From NCBI GenBank assembly GCA_037447605.1, contig CM074818.1:1730515-1780954 (forward strand): 50,440 nt of DNA. Direction: 5' to 3'. A program made the position numbers and the translations under genes. Below the pieces are notes generated by a model. It was given only the letters and a program-made list of their open reading frames with translations, was not told where the DNA came from and searched no databases. Source of the stretch: Zygnema circumcarinatum (taxonomy: Eukaryota > Streptophyta > Zygnematophyceae > Zygnematales > Zygnemataceae). This document shows positions 31,594-42,714 of this stretch, in pieces. The first letter of the stretch is position 1. Every line of letters begins with the position of its first letter.

Positions 31594-31910
31594 ATGGCAG
31601 TGAGGTTTCTTGGAACTTGGTCTACAGCAGGGGGAGAAGGTCCTCTCCCTTGGCAGCCATGGTTGGCAGCTCCTCCGCCATTTTATCTCTCCCCTCCACT
31701 GGAGCGGAACAAGCTATTGTCGGTGTAAAGGAGCGATTGAAAATTTGCTTGAAGATTTCATTCTCTATTTTATTAGCATGTGTTATATATTTGCGAATAT
31801 TTCTGCGCTGTACTACACTCAATACTGAATGTTTTATGTTGTTGGAGTAGGAATACCTTGTGAGGCCTCGAGCATGGCAGCAGAGGGGCAAAAGAAGGGC
31901 TCCTCCATGA
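31594..31910 (+). CDS. Candidate 62-aa small protein, two exons
   Basis: Exons 31594-31722 and 31851-31910 are phase 0, with a 128-bp AT-rich intron that has GT, AG and a plausible branch sequence. The protein starts MAVRFLGTWSTAGGEGPLPW, continues LAAPPPFYLSPPLERNKLLS, and ends with the basic EYLVRPRAWQQRGKRRAPP. Trp/Pro-rich content with a basic tail is seen in small organellar membrane-complex subunits and ribosomal proteins, but I cannot assign a family. Reading straight through the intron would stop after one codon, so splicing is needed for the longer product. Confidence 0.4.
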
Positions 31911-32568
31911 AAGTTGGCCCTCCATGTGCTTAGGGCGTTTAGGGTTTGCGCGTCCCACTTTAGAGATGGAAATGAGTTTAAGAAGCGGAGGCAATGAAGG
32001 TGTGCTCGTGAGGGCTGACGTGACAACACTCACAGCTCCCTCTCTCTCTCTCTCTCTCTCTCGCCCCTTCTCTCTTTCTCTCTCTATCGCTCTCCCCCCC
32101 CCACCATTTATCACTCTTTCTCACTCTCTCTGTGCATGGATGCAGCTTCCGCGTCTCCCTTCATGTATTTCCACTGTGCTTGCAAACTCACTCAGCACGT
32201 TACTCTCTCTCTCTCTCTCCCTCTCTCTCTCTCTCTCTTACTGTACATACTAAGCAGCCCACAAAGAGACACCTAGAAGTTCAGTCCAAAGACGACTGAC
32301 AACCACACAAATCAGAATGAGAGGACATGCAAACCAGACAGGGTACCAAAGGCGCTACAATCCGTTCACCCCTCCTCTCTCCTCGCACCTCCCTCCTCCC
32401 CCCTTTCCTCCCCTGACTTCTCCTCCCATCCCCCCTCCTTCCTTTAAACCTCCTCCTCCACCCTCTCCCCCCTCCTGCCTCCTCCTCCCACCTCCTCCAC
32501 CTTTTCTCCTCCTCCAACCTCCTCTTCCTCCTTCCCCACCTCCTTTTGTTCCCTCGTCCCTTTCCGTT
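31911..32568. other. Intergenic region between divergent-facing 3' ends
   Basis: Pyrimidine/CT runs at 32040-32100 and 32205-32240, and a CCTCCTCC tract at 32370-32560 directly beside the stop of the minus-strand methyltransferase gene. No exon recognised. Confidence 0.4.
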
Positions 32569-34131
32569 TCACGTCCCAAGCCCTCCTGCTGAACCCTGCT
32601 TCACCCGGAGCACATACAAGTCTACCCCTTCAAAGGCCTTATCAGGGTCCAGCTTCTCCCTCGGAACTTGCTGAATATCAAACGCCTTCGGGAGGGCTTC
32701 CCAAAACAGGGCATGAGCTTCTTCCTGCCGCATTTTATACCCCAATAGAATCAAAGTCTCTGAGTTTGAAAGCGCGAGCATAGTCGCAATCAAAGGGTCA
32801 ACGATTTCTTCTAAGTACACGACGTCGGTTGCGACTACAATGTCATAGGGAGGCTTCATAGCCTCTATGTGCTTCACATTGCCCCAATACAACTGAGCTA
32901 CTTTCACCTTGCCAACGAGCTCATTGGGTCTCCTACTGGAAGCTATGCTTGTTATATTGCGCTTCACGTTTTTCTTGAGTATGGGAAGCACTGCTTGGAT
33001 GTCTGTCAAGGTGACATCCGCTCCCAGCAATGCAAGACATAGACCTGCACATGGCAGCAAAAAGTCGCGGAATTAAGGCTCAGGATTGCATTTTTCGCAT
33101 ATTGTATCACATGTTGATCCTGCCTTAATGGCTCTCTGAGGAACGGTCTCGAAAGCAGGAAAGGATAACTGAAGTCGACTGTGCTTGAAGAGTTGAATGC
33201 ATGCATGATACGACTTTATAAGGTCATCCTGCAACTCTGAATAGAATGAATAGAAGAAGTTACTGGCTGTCTGGAGCTATGGAGGAGTGCTCAGGATAGT
33301 TCGAATGGCATGTGCGGGAGAGGACAATGTGCTGACGTCTTATGCAGGTTCTGCAGATACCTCAAATGACATCCCACAAAGCACTCCAATAACGACTACT
33401 GATGTCCTCTTTTCACCCTCTCACTCCCAGATTCTCCTCTCTCCCACTCCCCCCTCTATCCCCCCACTCATTCTCTCCCTCACTTTCTCTCATCCACTCC
33501 CCTCTTTCTCTCCGTCCCTCTATCACCCACGGCATTTCTCTCCCTCGTTCTCTCCCCCTCCCTCTTCCCCCCTCTCAGTCCACCCCCTCTCCCACTATCT
33601 GTCTGCACTCTCTCGCTCGCGCTCTGGAAGTACACTTGGTAAAAAAATAAAAAAAGACTCCCCTGTTCAATGAAACCAGCATTACAATTATGGACGCTGT
33701 TCAACACCACCTTGCTTCATGGATATGCCCCCCCCTCTCTCTCTCTATCGCGACCAACTAACATGGAAATCACCAAAATAACGAAACCATGAACTGTTTC
33801 CAAAACCACTTCAGCACATACCTCAACCCTAAATGAACCTCTGCTCTTTAAACGACCCAAAAAACCCCATCAAACTCATACAGAATTTTCCACCCCCACG
33901 TCAGCCCTAACCTGCAATGCCGCAGCCCGACCCGAGCTCGATGGCGCGCTTGTCTACAAATCGGAAGCCTGCCAGCTGGCCGCCTTGGCGATTCCTGTCG
34001 AGCCACGTGGCGAGCACCAGCGAGGCCTCCCACACGGTGGTCCCCACGTGCATGCTGCCGTTGTCCTGCACAAAGCGCAGGCGGTGCTGCGCGAAAGAGA
34101 GCTCCACCGCGCGGTCGGCGGAAAACCACAT
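32569..34131 (-). CDS. METTL21-type (Methyltransferase_16) protein lysine methyltransferase
   Basis: Minus-strand exons 34131-33912 and 33044-32569 (phase 1) give 231 aa, the usual size for the family. The seven-beta-strand SAM-binding domain is visible: TTVWEASLVLATWL, motif I ELGSGCG near residues 65-71, LALLGADVTLTD, and the family hallmark DVVY followed by LEEIVDPLIATM. DXXY distinguishes METTL21/METTL18-type protein methyltransferases. They trimethylate lysines on chaperones such as HSP70, VCP or translation factors; the substrate here cannot be predicted. The ATG at 34129-34131 starts MWFSADRAVELSF. Reading upstream past an AG at 34154 is possible, but G-boxes at 34355 and 34413 fit a nearby promoter. 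The single intron has pyrimidine-rich DNA on the plus strand (33400-33600). Confidence 0.85.
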
Positions 34132-35892
34132 ACCGGCGGGCAAGGCGCGGGGAGCTGCAGGCAGAGGGGGAGGGGAGGAGGGGGAGGGGGAGAGAGGGAG
34201 AGGGAGGGAGGGAGAGGGGGGAGAGGGAGCGAGAGGGGGGAGAGGGAGCAAGGGAGAGCGGGAGAGGGGGAGAGGGATAGGAGAGAAGAGGGAACGGACG
34301 GGAAAAGTAAGAGGAATAGGGAGTCTGTACAGTAAACAATTGCCAGGTGCCATACACGTGGCAAATTCTAGTTGGAGGATACTTGGCAGTACGGTAGGTT
34401 CCGTGTTGTGCACACGTGGCAAATCGTGGTTGGAAGCTGAGGCTAAGCGAGGGCAGGCGCGTACGGACAGTATCGAAAGGTATATCGTCATGTAATGTCC
34501 TATCGTATCGTGCATATTGCGACCATATCGAGATACCACCGTATCAGGACGCGTTCCATGGAAGCCAGTTTCGTGGTAGTTCCCCTGCAAACTGGTAAGC
34601 ATAGGCAGTTTCTCCACCAAACGCGCCGACAATGTGGTTCCATGCCACTTCATTCGCTAGCGGTTGAGCGTTGATCTCACGGTAGAGAGCGAGGCCAGGA
34701 AATGTGCATGGACATAGACAACTCGTTGTTGAACAAATGTGAACCTCTCATGATGGCCGACAAAGGAAGTGGCATTGGTCTCGCGATGGCGATGATGTCA
34801 TCAAATGTACGTGTACAAAATCAGCATGGAGAACCACGAGGAACTCGTCGCGAAGGACCTAAGCACAAAAGAACAAAGTGGAAAGCTACGCCCAGGCTCA
34901 ACAACGCTTCAAGCCCTCCCTAGAGCAGCCGCCAAGGTCGCCGATGTGCGGCACATCAAGAAAAAAGGCTTTTGAGCTATAGGGGGGGGGCATTATCCGG
35001 CAGCTTAGTATGGTTTTAGGGTATTTGGGGTTTTCTAAGGGTGGCAAAATGGCTCATCCTCAGGCCATGAGGCCATGAACGCAAGTTTGGTTCTGGGCCC
35101 AACAACACCACACGACACGGCCGCAGGGGCGGCTCCAGGGAAAAGAGGTTTGGCAGTACGACAAACCCGACTTGCTGGCTTACCTGAAGTCAAACCAGTT
35201 ATGGTCAACGGCAAACGTCGTCTAGGTCATTCCAATGATTAGAATTTTGGCGCGCGGCGGAAGCCAAGCACCGACATACCATGGGTGACGCTAAATCAAC
35301 GTTAGAACGACTCCAGCTGTTGAACCAATCATCACGCCTGGCAACGACAAATATCCGTACGATATATCCGCCCCATGCCGTCCTACCACTGTACGGTAAC
35401 CAGCCAGACGAGCCGGCGCCGGTGACCGACAGGACTGCTGGCCGGCCACTCGCAATCAGCGCCGGGCGGCGCGACGTGGGGTTCGTTCTATGCCGCGCAG
35501 GTCCGTTGAACTTCCAACGGCCGCGTTCCGTCGCCGGCAACTGCCACCGCACTGTTATTGGAAACTTTATTAGCGTGTTTCGGCGTTGCATTCGGCGCGC
35601 TTCGAAAGGGAAAGGGCCGGCGGCCATGCAGAGGCGCGAGTGCAGGCCGAGGGATGGGATGTGACGACCGCTTGAGGGTGACCCAAAGCTGTATATTCAG
35701 GGAGAGTGGAAGTTACCGCAATTTATGAGCTCCAAAGTCTCGCTCTCCTTCCCCTCCTTTCATCACAGAGAGGTTCTCCCTACCCGATACTCTTCTCTCA
35801 CGCGGTCACGCCCTCTGTCCAGCCTCCACACTTGCACCAGCTCTCTCTCTCTTCTGAAGGAAACTCCCTATTCCTCCTACTAAGAATTCAAC
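34132..35892. promoter_or_regulatory. Upstream region shared by METTL21-type and hydrolase genes
   Basis: 34165-34300 GA-rich tract. 34355-34427 carries two copies of CACGTGGCAAAT about 58 bp apart. 34470-34545 has six TATCG/CGATA elements. GTAC motifs occur near 34460, 34808, 35357 and 35390. Open frames at 34702-34923 and 35281-35664 show no family features and are not called. 35830-35890 is a CT-rich leader just before the hydrolase start at 35893. Confidence 0.45.
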
Positions 35893-38800
35893 ATGTCAGC
35901 CCTAGCAAGAATCCCTGTAAACATTTCGACAGCGCTTCTCGGCCTCCTCCCATGCTCGGCCCCACGGAACAAGAGCAATCCCAAGGTCTATGCGTCAGGC
36001 GCTGTGGAGAGCACGGGGCTCTCTCAGGAAGTTGAAAGCAAGTACTCGCGCAAGGACAACGCCGTGTTCCTGAACTTGGTGACGGAGAAGAGCCCGAAGC
36101 TTTTTCTGCTGCTCAAGGACCGCCAGGCGGAGTTTCAGACGAAGGTGGCGGACCTCTTTCCGTAAGTGGACGTTCCTCTTCCTTTTCTAACGCTGTTATA
36201 TTCTCTTCACCGTCAATAATCTTGCTGAAATTCCCGAGGTCTCTCCCTCTCCATATCTCTCTCCGTATTTCTCATGCCATGCTCTCTTACTCGTCTTGGT
36301 CTCCTCCTTCGTTTCCGAAATCTGCTGGAATTTCTTCCCTCCCTCGATTATTCCTCTGCCTTGTCCGTCCTGTCTTTTTCGAAAGATGCTCCACTTCATT
36401 CCCCCTTTTCCCGCTTTCCTCTCTTCTTGCCAGCTCCCCTCTTCCCAACACTTTCACCCAATCCTTCTCACTTCCCTTCTCTCTCCTCAACTACTTTCTC
36501 TTTTCCACCCACTCCTCTCGCTTCCGCCCCTCCTAACTTCCTCTCTCACTTCCATCTCTTTCTTCACCCTCCCACCTCCTCAAGCACTACCTCCCTCTCC
36601 CTTCCCCCCCCCCCCCTCCCTCTCCCCCTCTCCAGCGCCTCCGTGGAGGGTGCGAAGATCGACGCGGCGGTGCAGGAGCTGTACCGCTACCTCCAAAGCG
36701 TGCCGGCGGCGAAGGCCACCGCGGAGGCGCTCATGGCCGAGGCCGCGAAGGCGCCCGGGGACGACTCCATCGCCGACGACCTCACCATGGCGCGCCTCGC
36801 AGCCACCTTGACGATCCGCATTGCCAGCGGCCCATCCGCCCTGTCTCACAACTTTGGTAGGATTCATAGAATGGGCCTGATGAGTGAGGAGAAGCACGAG
36901 GTAGTCTGAGAAACGCGCTTGGTTGAACCTCTCGCCCGCATGGAGAAAAACTTTACTTGTGTAATCTTCAGATCCTACTGACTTTGATCCTTTGACCTCC
37001 ATCTTTTTCACGATTTTTTGCAGATAAGAACTTTGTGACTCTGCCAATTTTCGTGGCCACTGATCGTAATGTTTTAACAACGGCAGAAGGTGTTGGATCC
37101 GTGTGGGGCACCACGAGAGGGACGGAGGTCACTTTTGGAGAAGTGAGAGTGAGCCTCCCTAACGCCTTCACTTACGGCAGCACGAAGGGTGGCTCCTGGA
37201 CTTACTCGGATACCCGAGAGGGTGCGGACCCGACTGAAATCGTCATTGAATCGTCCGAGCTCATGCAGGTTAGGACGCTGAACATAAACTTAGAAAATGG
37301 CCTAGATTTTACCTTTATGACAGTATTTTATTGAGACAGAATTAGATGTCATCATCTGACTCCCTCTTTCTCTCCCCCTTTGCCCTGTGTCTCTCGCTCT
37401 CGCTCTCTCACTCTCACTCTCACTCTCGCTCTCTTTTTCTCTCCCTCTAGCTTTCTTGGATATTGATTTTTGTTTTCTAGATTTCTCTATTTCTAGGAGG
37501 ATGGGTGGGTCGCCCAATTGAAGGCAATCAGAGCAGAAGTGAGTGAGAATGAGGCGGTGGTGTTCGTGCATGGCTACGATGCAACTATTCTCGATGCCTG
37601 CGAGGCTGCAGCGCAGGTTACCTTGCTCTGTCCCTTCCCACCCAATTCAATAAAAATGACGGACTGAAAGGTCATTTCGTTTGTGAAGCACGAGGTCGTG
37701 TTGCCTTGGGAATCAAAATTTCAGCGTAAGGAGGTCCTTTTGTTTGTTTCTTTCCTTCTCCTTTCTCACTTCTCTCTCTGACTTGTTAAACTTTTCTCAC
37801 TCACCCACTGGCTAAGAGCTATGAGCACCATGTTGAGTTATGGGCACCATGTTGCCAGATTGTGTACTCCGGAAACTTCCAGGCTCCTTCCTTCGTGTTC
37901 AGTTGGCCATCCAGTGCGAGCCTTGCGGCGTATACAGTGGACGAGACCAATGTGATGTGGGCCCTCCAAGACTTCATGAATACGCTCACGTAAGTGAAAT
38001 CATACATATTAAAACGGAGGCATTGATAAGTTCAATCTTACAAACAGTCAAATGTTGATCACATTAAAGTTTTGTGAGTTCGTTCCTCGCACGCCTCATA
38101 GGGTTCGAAATCAATTTTGAATGCAGGAAGTTAACGACTGATTTGGACATTGAGAAGGTGCACCTGTTCGGTCATAGTATGGGGAGTCTTCTCGTCCTTT
38201 ACTCCCTTCGTTTGTGGCAGAGCATGGACGCCGGTTTATCTCCCAAAATCGGCCGAGTAAGTGCTTGTTTCATAGAGTGCCGAACCCTCGTATTGCAAGT
38301 GGTCAAGGGACAGTGTACATGCCCTGCTTTCATGTTAATACAAAGTCAATAGTTATTCGAAAGCGAGCTTCTATCTATCTCCACGGACAAGTCACTAACC
38401 TCCCTCAAGCATGCCCAGACCAAAGAACGAATGACATCATTGTCTTTTTTTTAATCGTTAGACTTTACTCCATTGCAATGCAGGTCGTCCTCGCTGCTCC
38501 AGACTTTGATCGCGGTGAATTCGTAAAATTATATCCAAGCATTGAGAATATCTATGAAGGCATGACTCTCTATTGCTCAAAAGATGACATCGCCCTCGAT
38601 GCCTCGGAGTGAGTTATTCCCCGCATTCCTTGACTCCTCTCGTCGCCTTTCTCTGCAAAAGTTCTTAAACCCTCGCGGCCCAAAACCCTTAAAGCTCCTT
38701 TCAATTGACGCGCCCCCTTCCAAACCTGCACAGACTCGTCCACGGAAATCCGCGTCTTGGTGAATTCGACGGCATTGACAAAGTGGCTGCCGAGAACCAA

Positions 38801-39569
38801 ACTCCACTGCTTCATCTCGACGTCATCCAAACCTCAAGCATTGACAACACGTTCTTGGGACACAACTACGTGTTCGACGTCGCCCCCATAAGCATTGACT
38901 GCGCCATTGTGAGAAAACATGGACCCCACAACCACGCTGCGTTTTCTTCCTTCCTCCGTTTGCGGTCCAATTCCAAGAATCAATCGTCGGTCAAGTCGGT
39001 GTTATTAGGAGAGAGAGAGTGGGAGTGTGCACGAGGGAGCGGCGAGGAAAGGGTAAGGAGTGCAAGAGTGAATGATGTGAAGGACAGAGGGAGGAAAAGG
39101 GAGGGAGGGAAGGAGGGAGGGAGGGAGGGAGGGAGGGAGGGGAGGGAGGGAGGGGGAGGGAGGGAGGGAGGGAGGGAGGGAGGGAGGGGAGGGAGGGAGG
39201 GAGGGAGGGAGGGAGGGAGGGGAGGAGGGAGGGAGGGAGGGAGGGAGCGAGGGAGCGAGGGAGGGATGGAGGGAGGGAGGGAGGGAGGAAGGGAGGGAGA
39301 GGGGGCGGGGGGGAGGGGGGGCGGGAGGGAGGGAGGGAGGGAGGGAGGGAGGGATATGCACGACCCTAAGTTTCCGAGGTGTTTCTCCCTTTGGGCAGGT
39401 CCTGCGTCTGGGCCTTCCTCCCGCGGAGCGAACGAGCCTTGTGGCCCACCTTCTTCCCGACGGGCAGACCTTCTATTGGACCTTCATAGCCATGGCCGAC
39501 AGCCCCGCTCAGATAGAAGAGGCGACGGCTGTGCTGCAAGATCGTGAATTTCAGACCACAATTTCTTAA
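35893..39569 (+). CDS. Alpha/beta-hydrolase of the DUF900 family, paralogue A
   Basis: Nine exons: 35893-36161, 36636-36856, 37024-37268, 37497-37616, 37859-37989, 38127-38256, 38484-38608, 38734-38908 and 39399-39569. All are in phase, giving 528 aa. The family signature is FVATDRN, then FGEVRVSLP, VVFVHGY (His 270), FSWPSS, the nucleophile elbow GHSMG with Ser 346, VVLAAPDFDRGEF, LYCSKDDIAL (acid residue region) and LGHNYVF (probable catalytic His 457). The fold is a serine hydrolase, but substrates are unknown for DUF900. The first about 160 residues precede the known domain: a short Ser/Ala-rich leader, possibly a plastid or mitochondrial transit peptide, then helices (KDNAVFLNLVTEKSPKLFLL). 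Intron 8 contains a long GGGA array. It lies head-to-tail with paralogue B. Confidence 0.9.
39096..39357 (+). repeat. (GGGA)n array in hydrolase A intron 8
   Basis: About 260 bp of GGGA tetramers with few interruptions on the coding strand, ending some 40 bp before the acceptor. Repeated runs of three G at 1-nt spacing make G-quadruplex formation in DNA or pre-mRNA plausible. Confidence 0.95.
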
Positions 39570-40687
39570 AGTGATCCTTCTTGTCTAAATATGACCCTCT
39601 TCAAGCGTTTTCAAATTCTCAAACCCTAGAAACCTAAAAACCCAAACCCGAAACCCTTCAAAGTAGTTGGGCTTCAAAGTGCGCATGAGCCTGAGCCTGT
39701 TCTCTGTGCCAAGCAACCACTGTTCTTTTCGCTCAGTTACGGTAATTCGTGTAATGTTCGTACGATTTACGGCGGGACTGTTCCAGTAGCGCAGTACTGG
39801 AACTGCGCCGACAGGCACCGAACCGGCGTTGACTTGAAGCCGGCGGTCCTCCGGCGAATTTTCCGGCGTTGACCGACCAGGCCGGCAGCCCGCCTGCTCG
39901 GATCTTTGACGGTCACTGCCGGGCACTGACGGACTCTGCGGGCACTACCGGTCACTGCCGGTCTCTGCCGACCGGTGCCGGCTTAGAATCTGTACGTATG
40001 GTACGGCCACTTCATTTGACAGTACGAATCACAAACATTCGTTGAAGACAGAATTTTTTTGACTTGTTTAATTTGTTTTTTTTTGAGAAGCCAAAATCTC
40101 TTAAATTTCTTTTTTTCTCACCTGTTCGGCTGTACGGGAATCTGGAATCTTCCTCCAATTTGTCCCGCCAGTAAAAAGTCGACACGTGTCCGATAAGCTG
40201 TGACCAGCAGAATCTGAATATGCAAAGCGATCTTTTTCATTTTTTATCGATGTTTCTTATTGGACGTCATCAAACATGCCTATTCAAATGTACTGCGTCA
40301 TGTCTTTAGAAGCACATCCTTTTGTTCAGATGTGTAGCCTGCTTGTGATCGTGTTTCCGGCCACTACATTTTATCCCAAACATGAACATAATCCTTGCTA
40401 AGCCAAGTCATGCGTCAGCAGACATGGCATTGACGATTTTTAAAAATCCTAAAAATACCTTTCGGCCGCAAACCACATTGTGCCGTCAAACCGTAAATTT
40501 TGAGCTGCCGTAAAATTTGGTCGACCCGCGGCCGGCACCGACTTTCTGCCTCCCGCCCCGCTCTGGATTTAAGCCGCGGGCCTTCCCTCCCTCCCTCGTG
40601 CTCCCTCTCCCACTCGCTCTCCCTCTCCTCTCCCTCTCCTCCTCCCTCCCTCCGTTCTTCCCTCCTTCCCTCCCTCTCCCCTCCTCT
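39570..40687. promoter_or_regulatory. Intergenic region upstream of hydrolase B locus
   Basis: Contains GTAC motifs near 39760, 39991, 40002, 40022 and 40132, a CACGTG at 40183, and a CCGGC/GGCACTGCCGG-rich segment at 39785-39980 with short imperfect repeats of CACTGCCGGGCACTGACGG type. 40580-40687 is a CTCCCT tract that borders the duplication. Confidence 0.4.
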
Positions 40688-41177
40688 CTCTCAGCAGCAC
40701 TGAACACCTCTCTCCCCTGCCTCACTCGCGTCTACTAAGCACCCTCTGCCAACATTTCTCTCTCTCCCTCCCTCCCTCTTCGTCAAAAGGAGACCTCCCA
40801 TTTCCTCTTCAAACCGGTTACAATGTCTGCCATTGCGCGTATCCCAGCCGCCATGGCGGCGGCGGCCTCTGTCTCCCTCCTCCCCGCCTGCCTCTCGTCC
40901 TCCCCCACCCTCCGTCTGCGGGAGGACGTGGCAGCTCTCCGCACCCCCTCCAGGCTCCATGCAGCGCCGCAGCAACATAGAAGCGTTACAGTTAACGCTT
41001 TCTGGCCCTTCACAACGACGCCTGCGTACTCGCGCAAGGACAACGCCGTGTTTGTGAGCCTCGTGACGGAGAGGAGCCCGAAGCTGTTTCTGCTGCTCAA
41101 GGACCGCCAGGCGGAGTTTCAGAAGAAGGTGGAGAGCCTCTTCCCGTAAGTGGACGATCTTCTTTCTCCCGCTATCA

Positions 41178-41215
<38 letters not shown>

Positions 41216-42203
41216 CTCCTTCATACTTTGCCTTCCGTCCACTGTCTTCTCACTCCTCCCTGCGTCGTCTCGATCTACTTGACCTTTCATTTCTTTCCTC
41301 TCCTCTCCTCTCCCTTTCCCACTCCGTCTCATCCTCGCTCTCTTTCCGTCTCATTCTCCACGTGTTTCCATCCCTCCTTCCACTCTCTCTTCTCCTTCCC
41401 CTTCGTGCTTTCTGCCCCCATTCGCCCCCCTCTTCCTCTCCCTCATCTCCCCCCATCCGCTCCCTTTTCTCTCTCTCCCTCTCTCTCCTCTCTCTCACAC
41501 CCCTTTTCCCTTCGTTCACCCCCCCACTCACTCATCCCTTCTCTCGTTTTCCCTTTCTCTCTCCTTACTCATCGTCTCCCCCCCTTCCTCCCCACATTCA
41601 CTTCCCTCCCTTTTCCTCCCTCCCCCCCTATCTTCCTCTCTCACTCCCATCCCTTTCTACCCTCCCACCTCCTCAAGCACTACCTCCCTCTCCCTCCCCC
41701 CTCCCTCTCCCTCCTCTCAGCAGCACTGAACACCTCTCTCCCCTGCCTCACTCGCGTCTACTAAGCACCCTCTGCCAACATTTCTCTCTCTCCCTCCCTC
41801 CCTCTTCGTCAAAAGGAGACCTCCCATTTCCTCTTCAAACCGGTTACAATGTCTGCCATTGCGCGTATCCCAGCCGCCATGGCGGCGGCGGCCTCTGTCT
41901 CCCTCCTCCCCGCCTGCCTCTCGTCCTCCCCCACCCTCCGTCTGCGGGAGGACGTGGCAGCTCTCCGCACCCCCTCCAGGCTCCATGCAGCGCCGCAGCA
42001 ACATAGAAGCGTTACAGTTAACGCTTTCTGGCCCTTCACAACGACGCCTGCGTACTCGCGCAAGGACAACGCCGTGTTTGTGAGCCTCGTGACGGAGAGG
42101 AGCCCGAAGCTGTTTCTGCTGCTCAAGGACCGCCAGGCGGAGTTTCAGAAGAAGGTGGAGAGCCTCTTCCCGTAAGTGGACGATCTTCTTTCTCCCGCTA
42201 TCA

Positions 42204-42241
<38 letters not shown>

Positions 42242-42714
42242 CTCCTTCATACTTTGCCTTCCGTCCACTGTCTTCTCACTCCTCCCTGCGTCGTCTCGAT
42301 CTACTTGACCTTTCATTTCTTTCCTCTCCTCTCCTCTCCCTTTCCCACTCCGTCTCATCCTCGCTCTCTTTCCGTCTCATTCTCCACGTGTTTCCATCCC
42401 TCCTTCCACTCTCTCTTCTCCTTCCCCTTCGTGCTTTCTGCCCCCATTCGCCCCCCTCTTCCTCTCCCTCATCTCCCCCCATCCGCTCCCTTTTCTCTCT
42501 CTCCCTCTCTCTCCTCTCTCTCACACCCCTTTTCCCTTCGTTCACCCCCCCACTCACTCATCCCTTCTCTCGTTTTCCCTTTCTCTCTCCTTACTCATCG
42601 TCTCCCCCCCTTCCTCCCCACATTCACTTCCCTCCCTTTTCCTCCCTCCCCCCCTATCTTCCTCTCTCACTCCCATCCCTTTCTACCCTCCCACCTCCTC
42701 AAGCACTACCTCCC
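40688..42714 (+). repeat. Tandem duplication, two identical copies of about 1.0 kb (period 1026 bp)
   Basis: 40688-41688 and 41714-42714 match at an offset of 1026 bp. All translated frames over both copies agree, and I found no difference by eye. Each copy holds the leader, the complete exon 1 with its GTAAGT donor and most of intron 1 of hydrolase B. Breakpoints fall in CTCCCT-type tracts at both ends. Confidence 0.9.
40823..41145 (+). pseudogene. Orphan duplicate of hydrolase B exon 1
   Basis: Identical to exon 1 at 41849-42171, including the start codon and donor, but followed by the second copy rather than by exon 2. It has no own exons 2-9. Because the second exon 1 lacks a preceding acceptor, a transcript starting here could splice from 41146 directly to the exon 2 acceptor at 42754 and give the same protein. 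It may therefore be an alternative first exon, not a dead copy. Confidence 0.7.

Noticed and set aside
34702-35664. Two moderate plus-strand frames (34702-34923 and 35281-35664)
   Set aside because: No family motif and located in a region rich in promoter-like elements; the minus strand is equally open at 35205-35627.
38705-39547. 280-codon plus-strand frame continuing past hydrolase A exon 8
   Set aside because: Reads through the GGGA array of intron 8 in a different frame from exons 8 and 9; the spliced model agrees with paralogue B.
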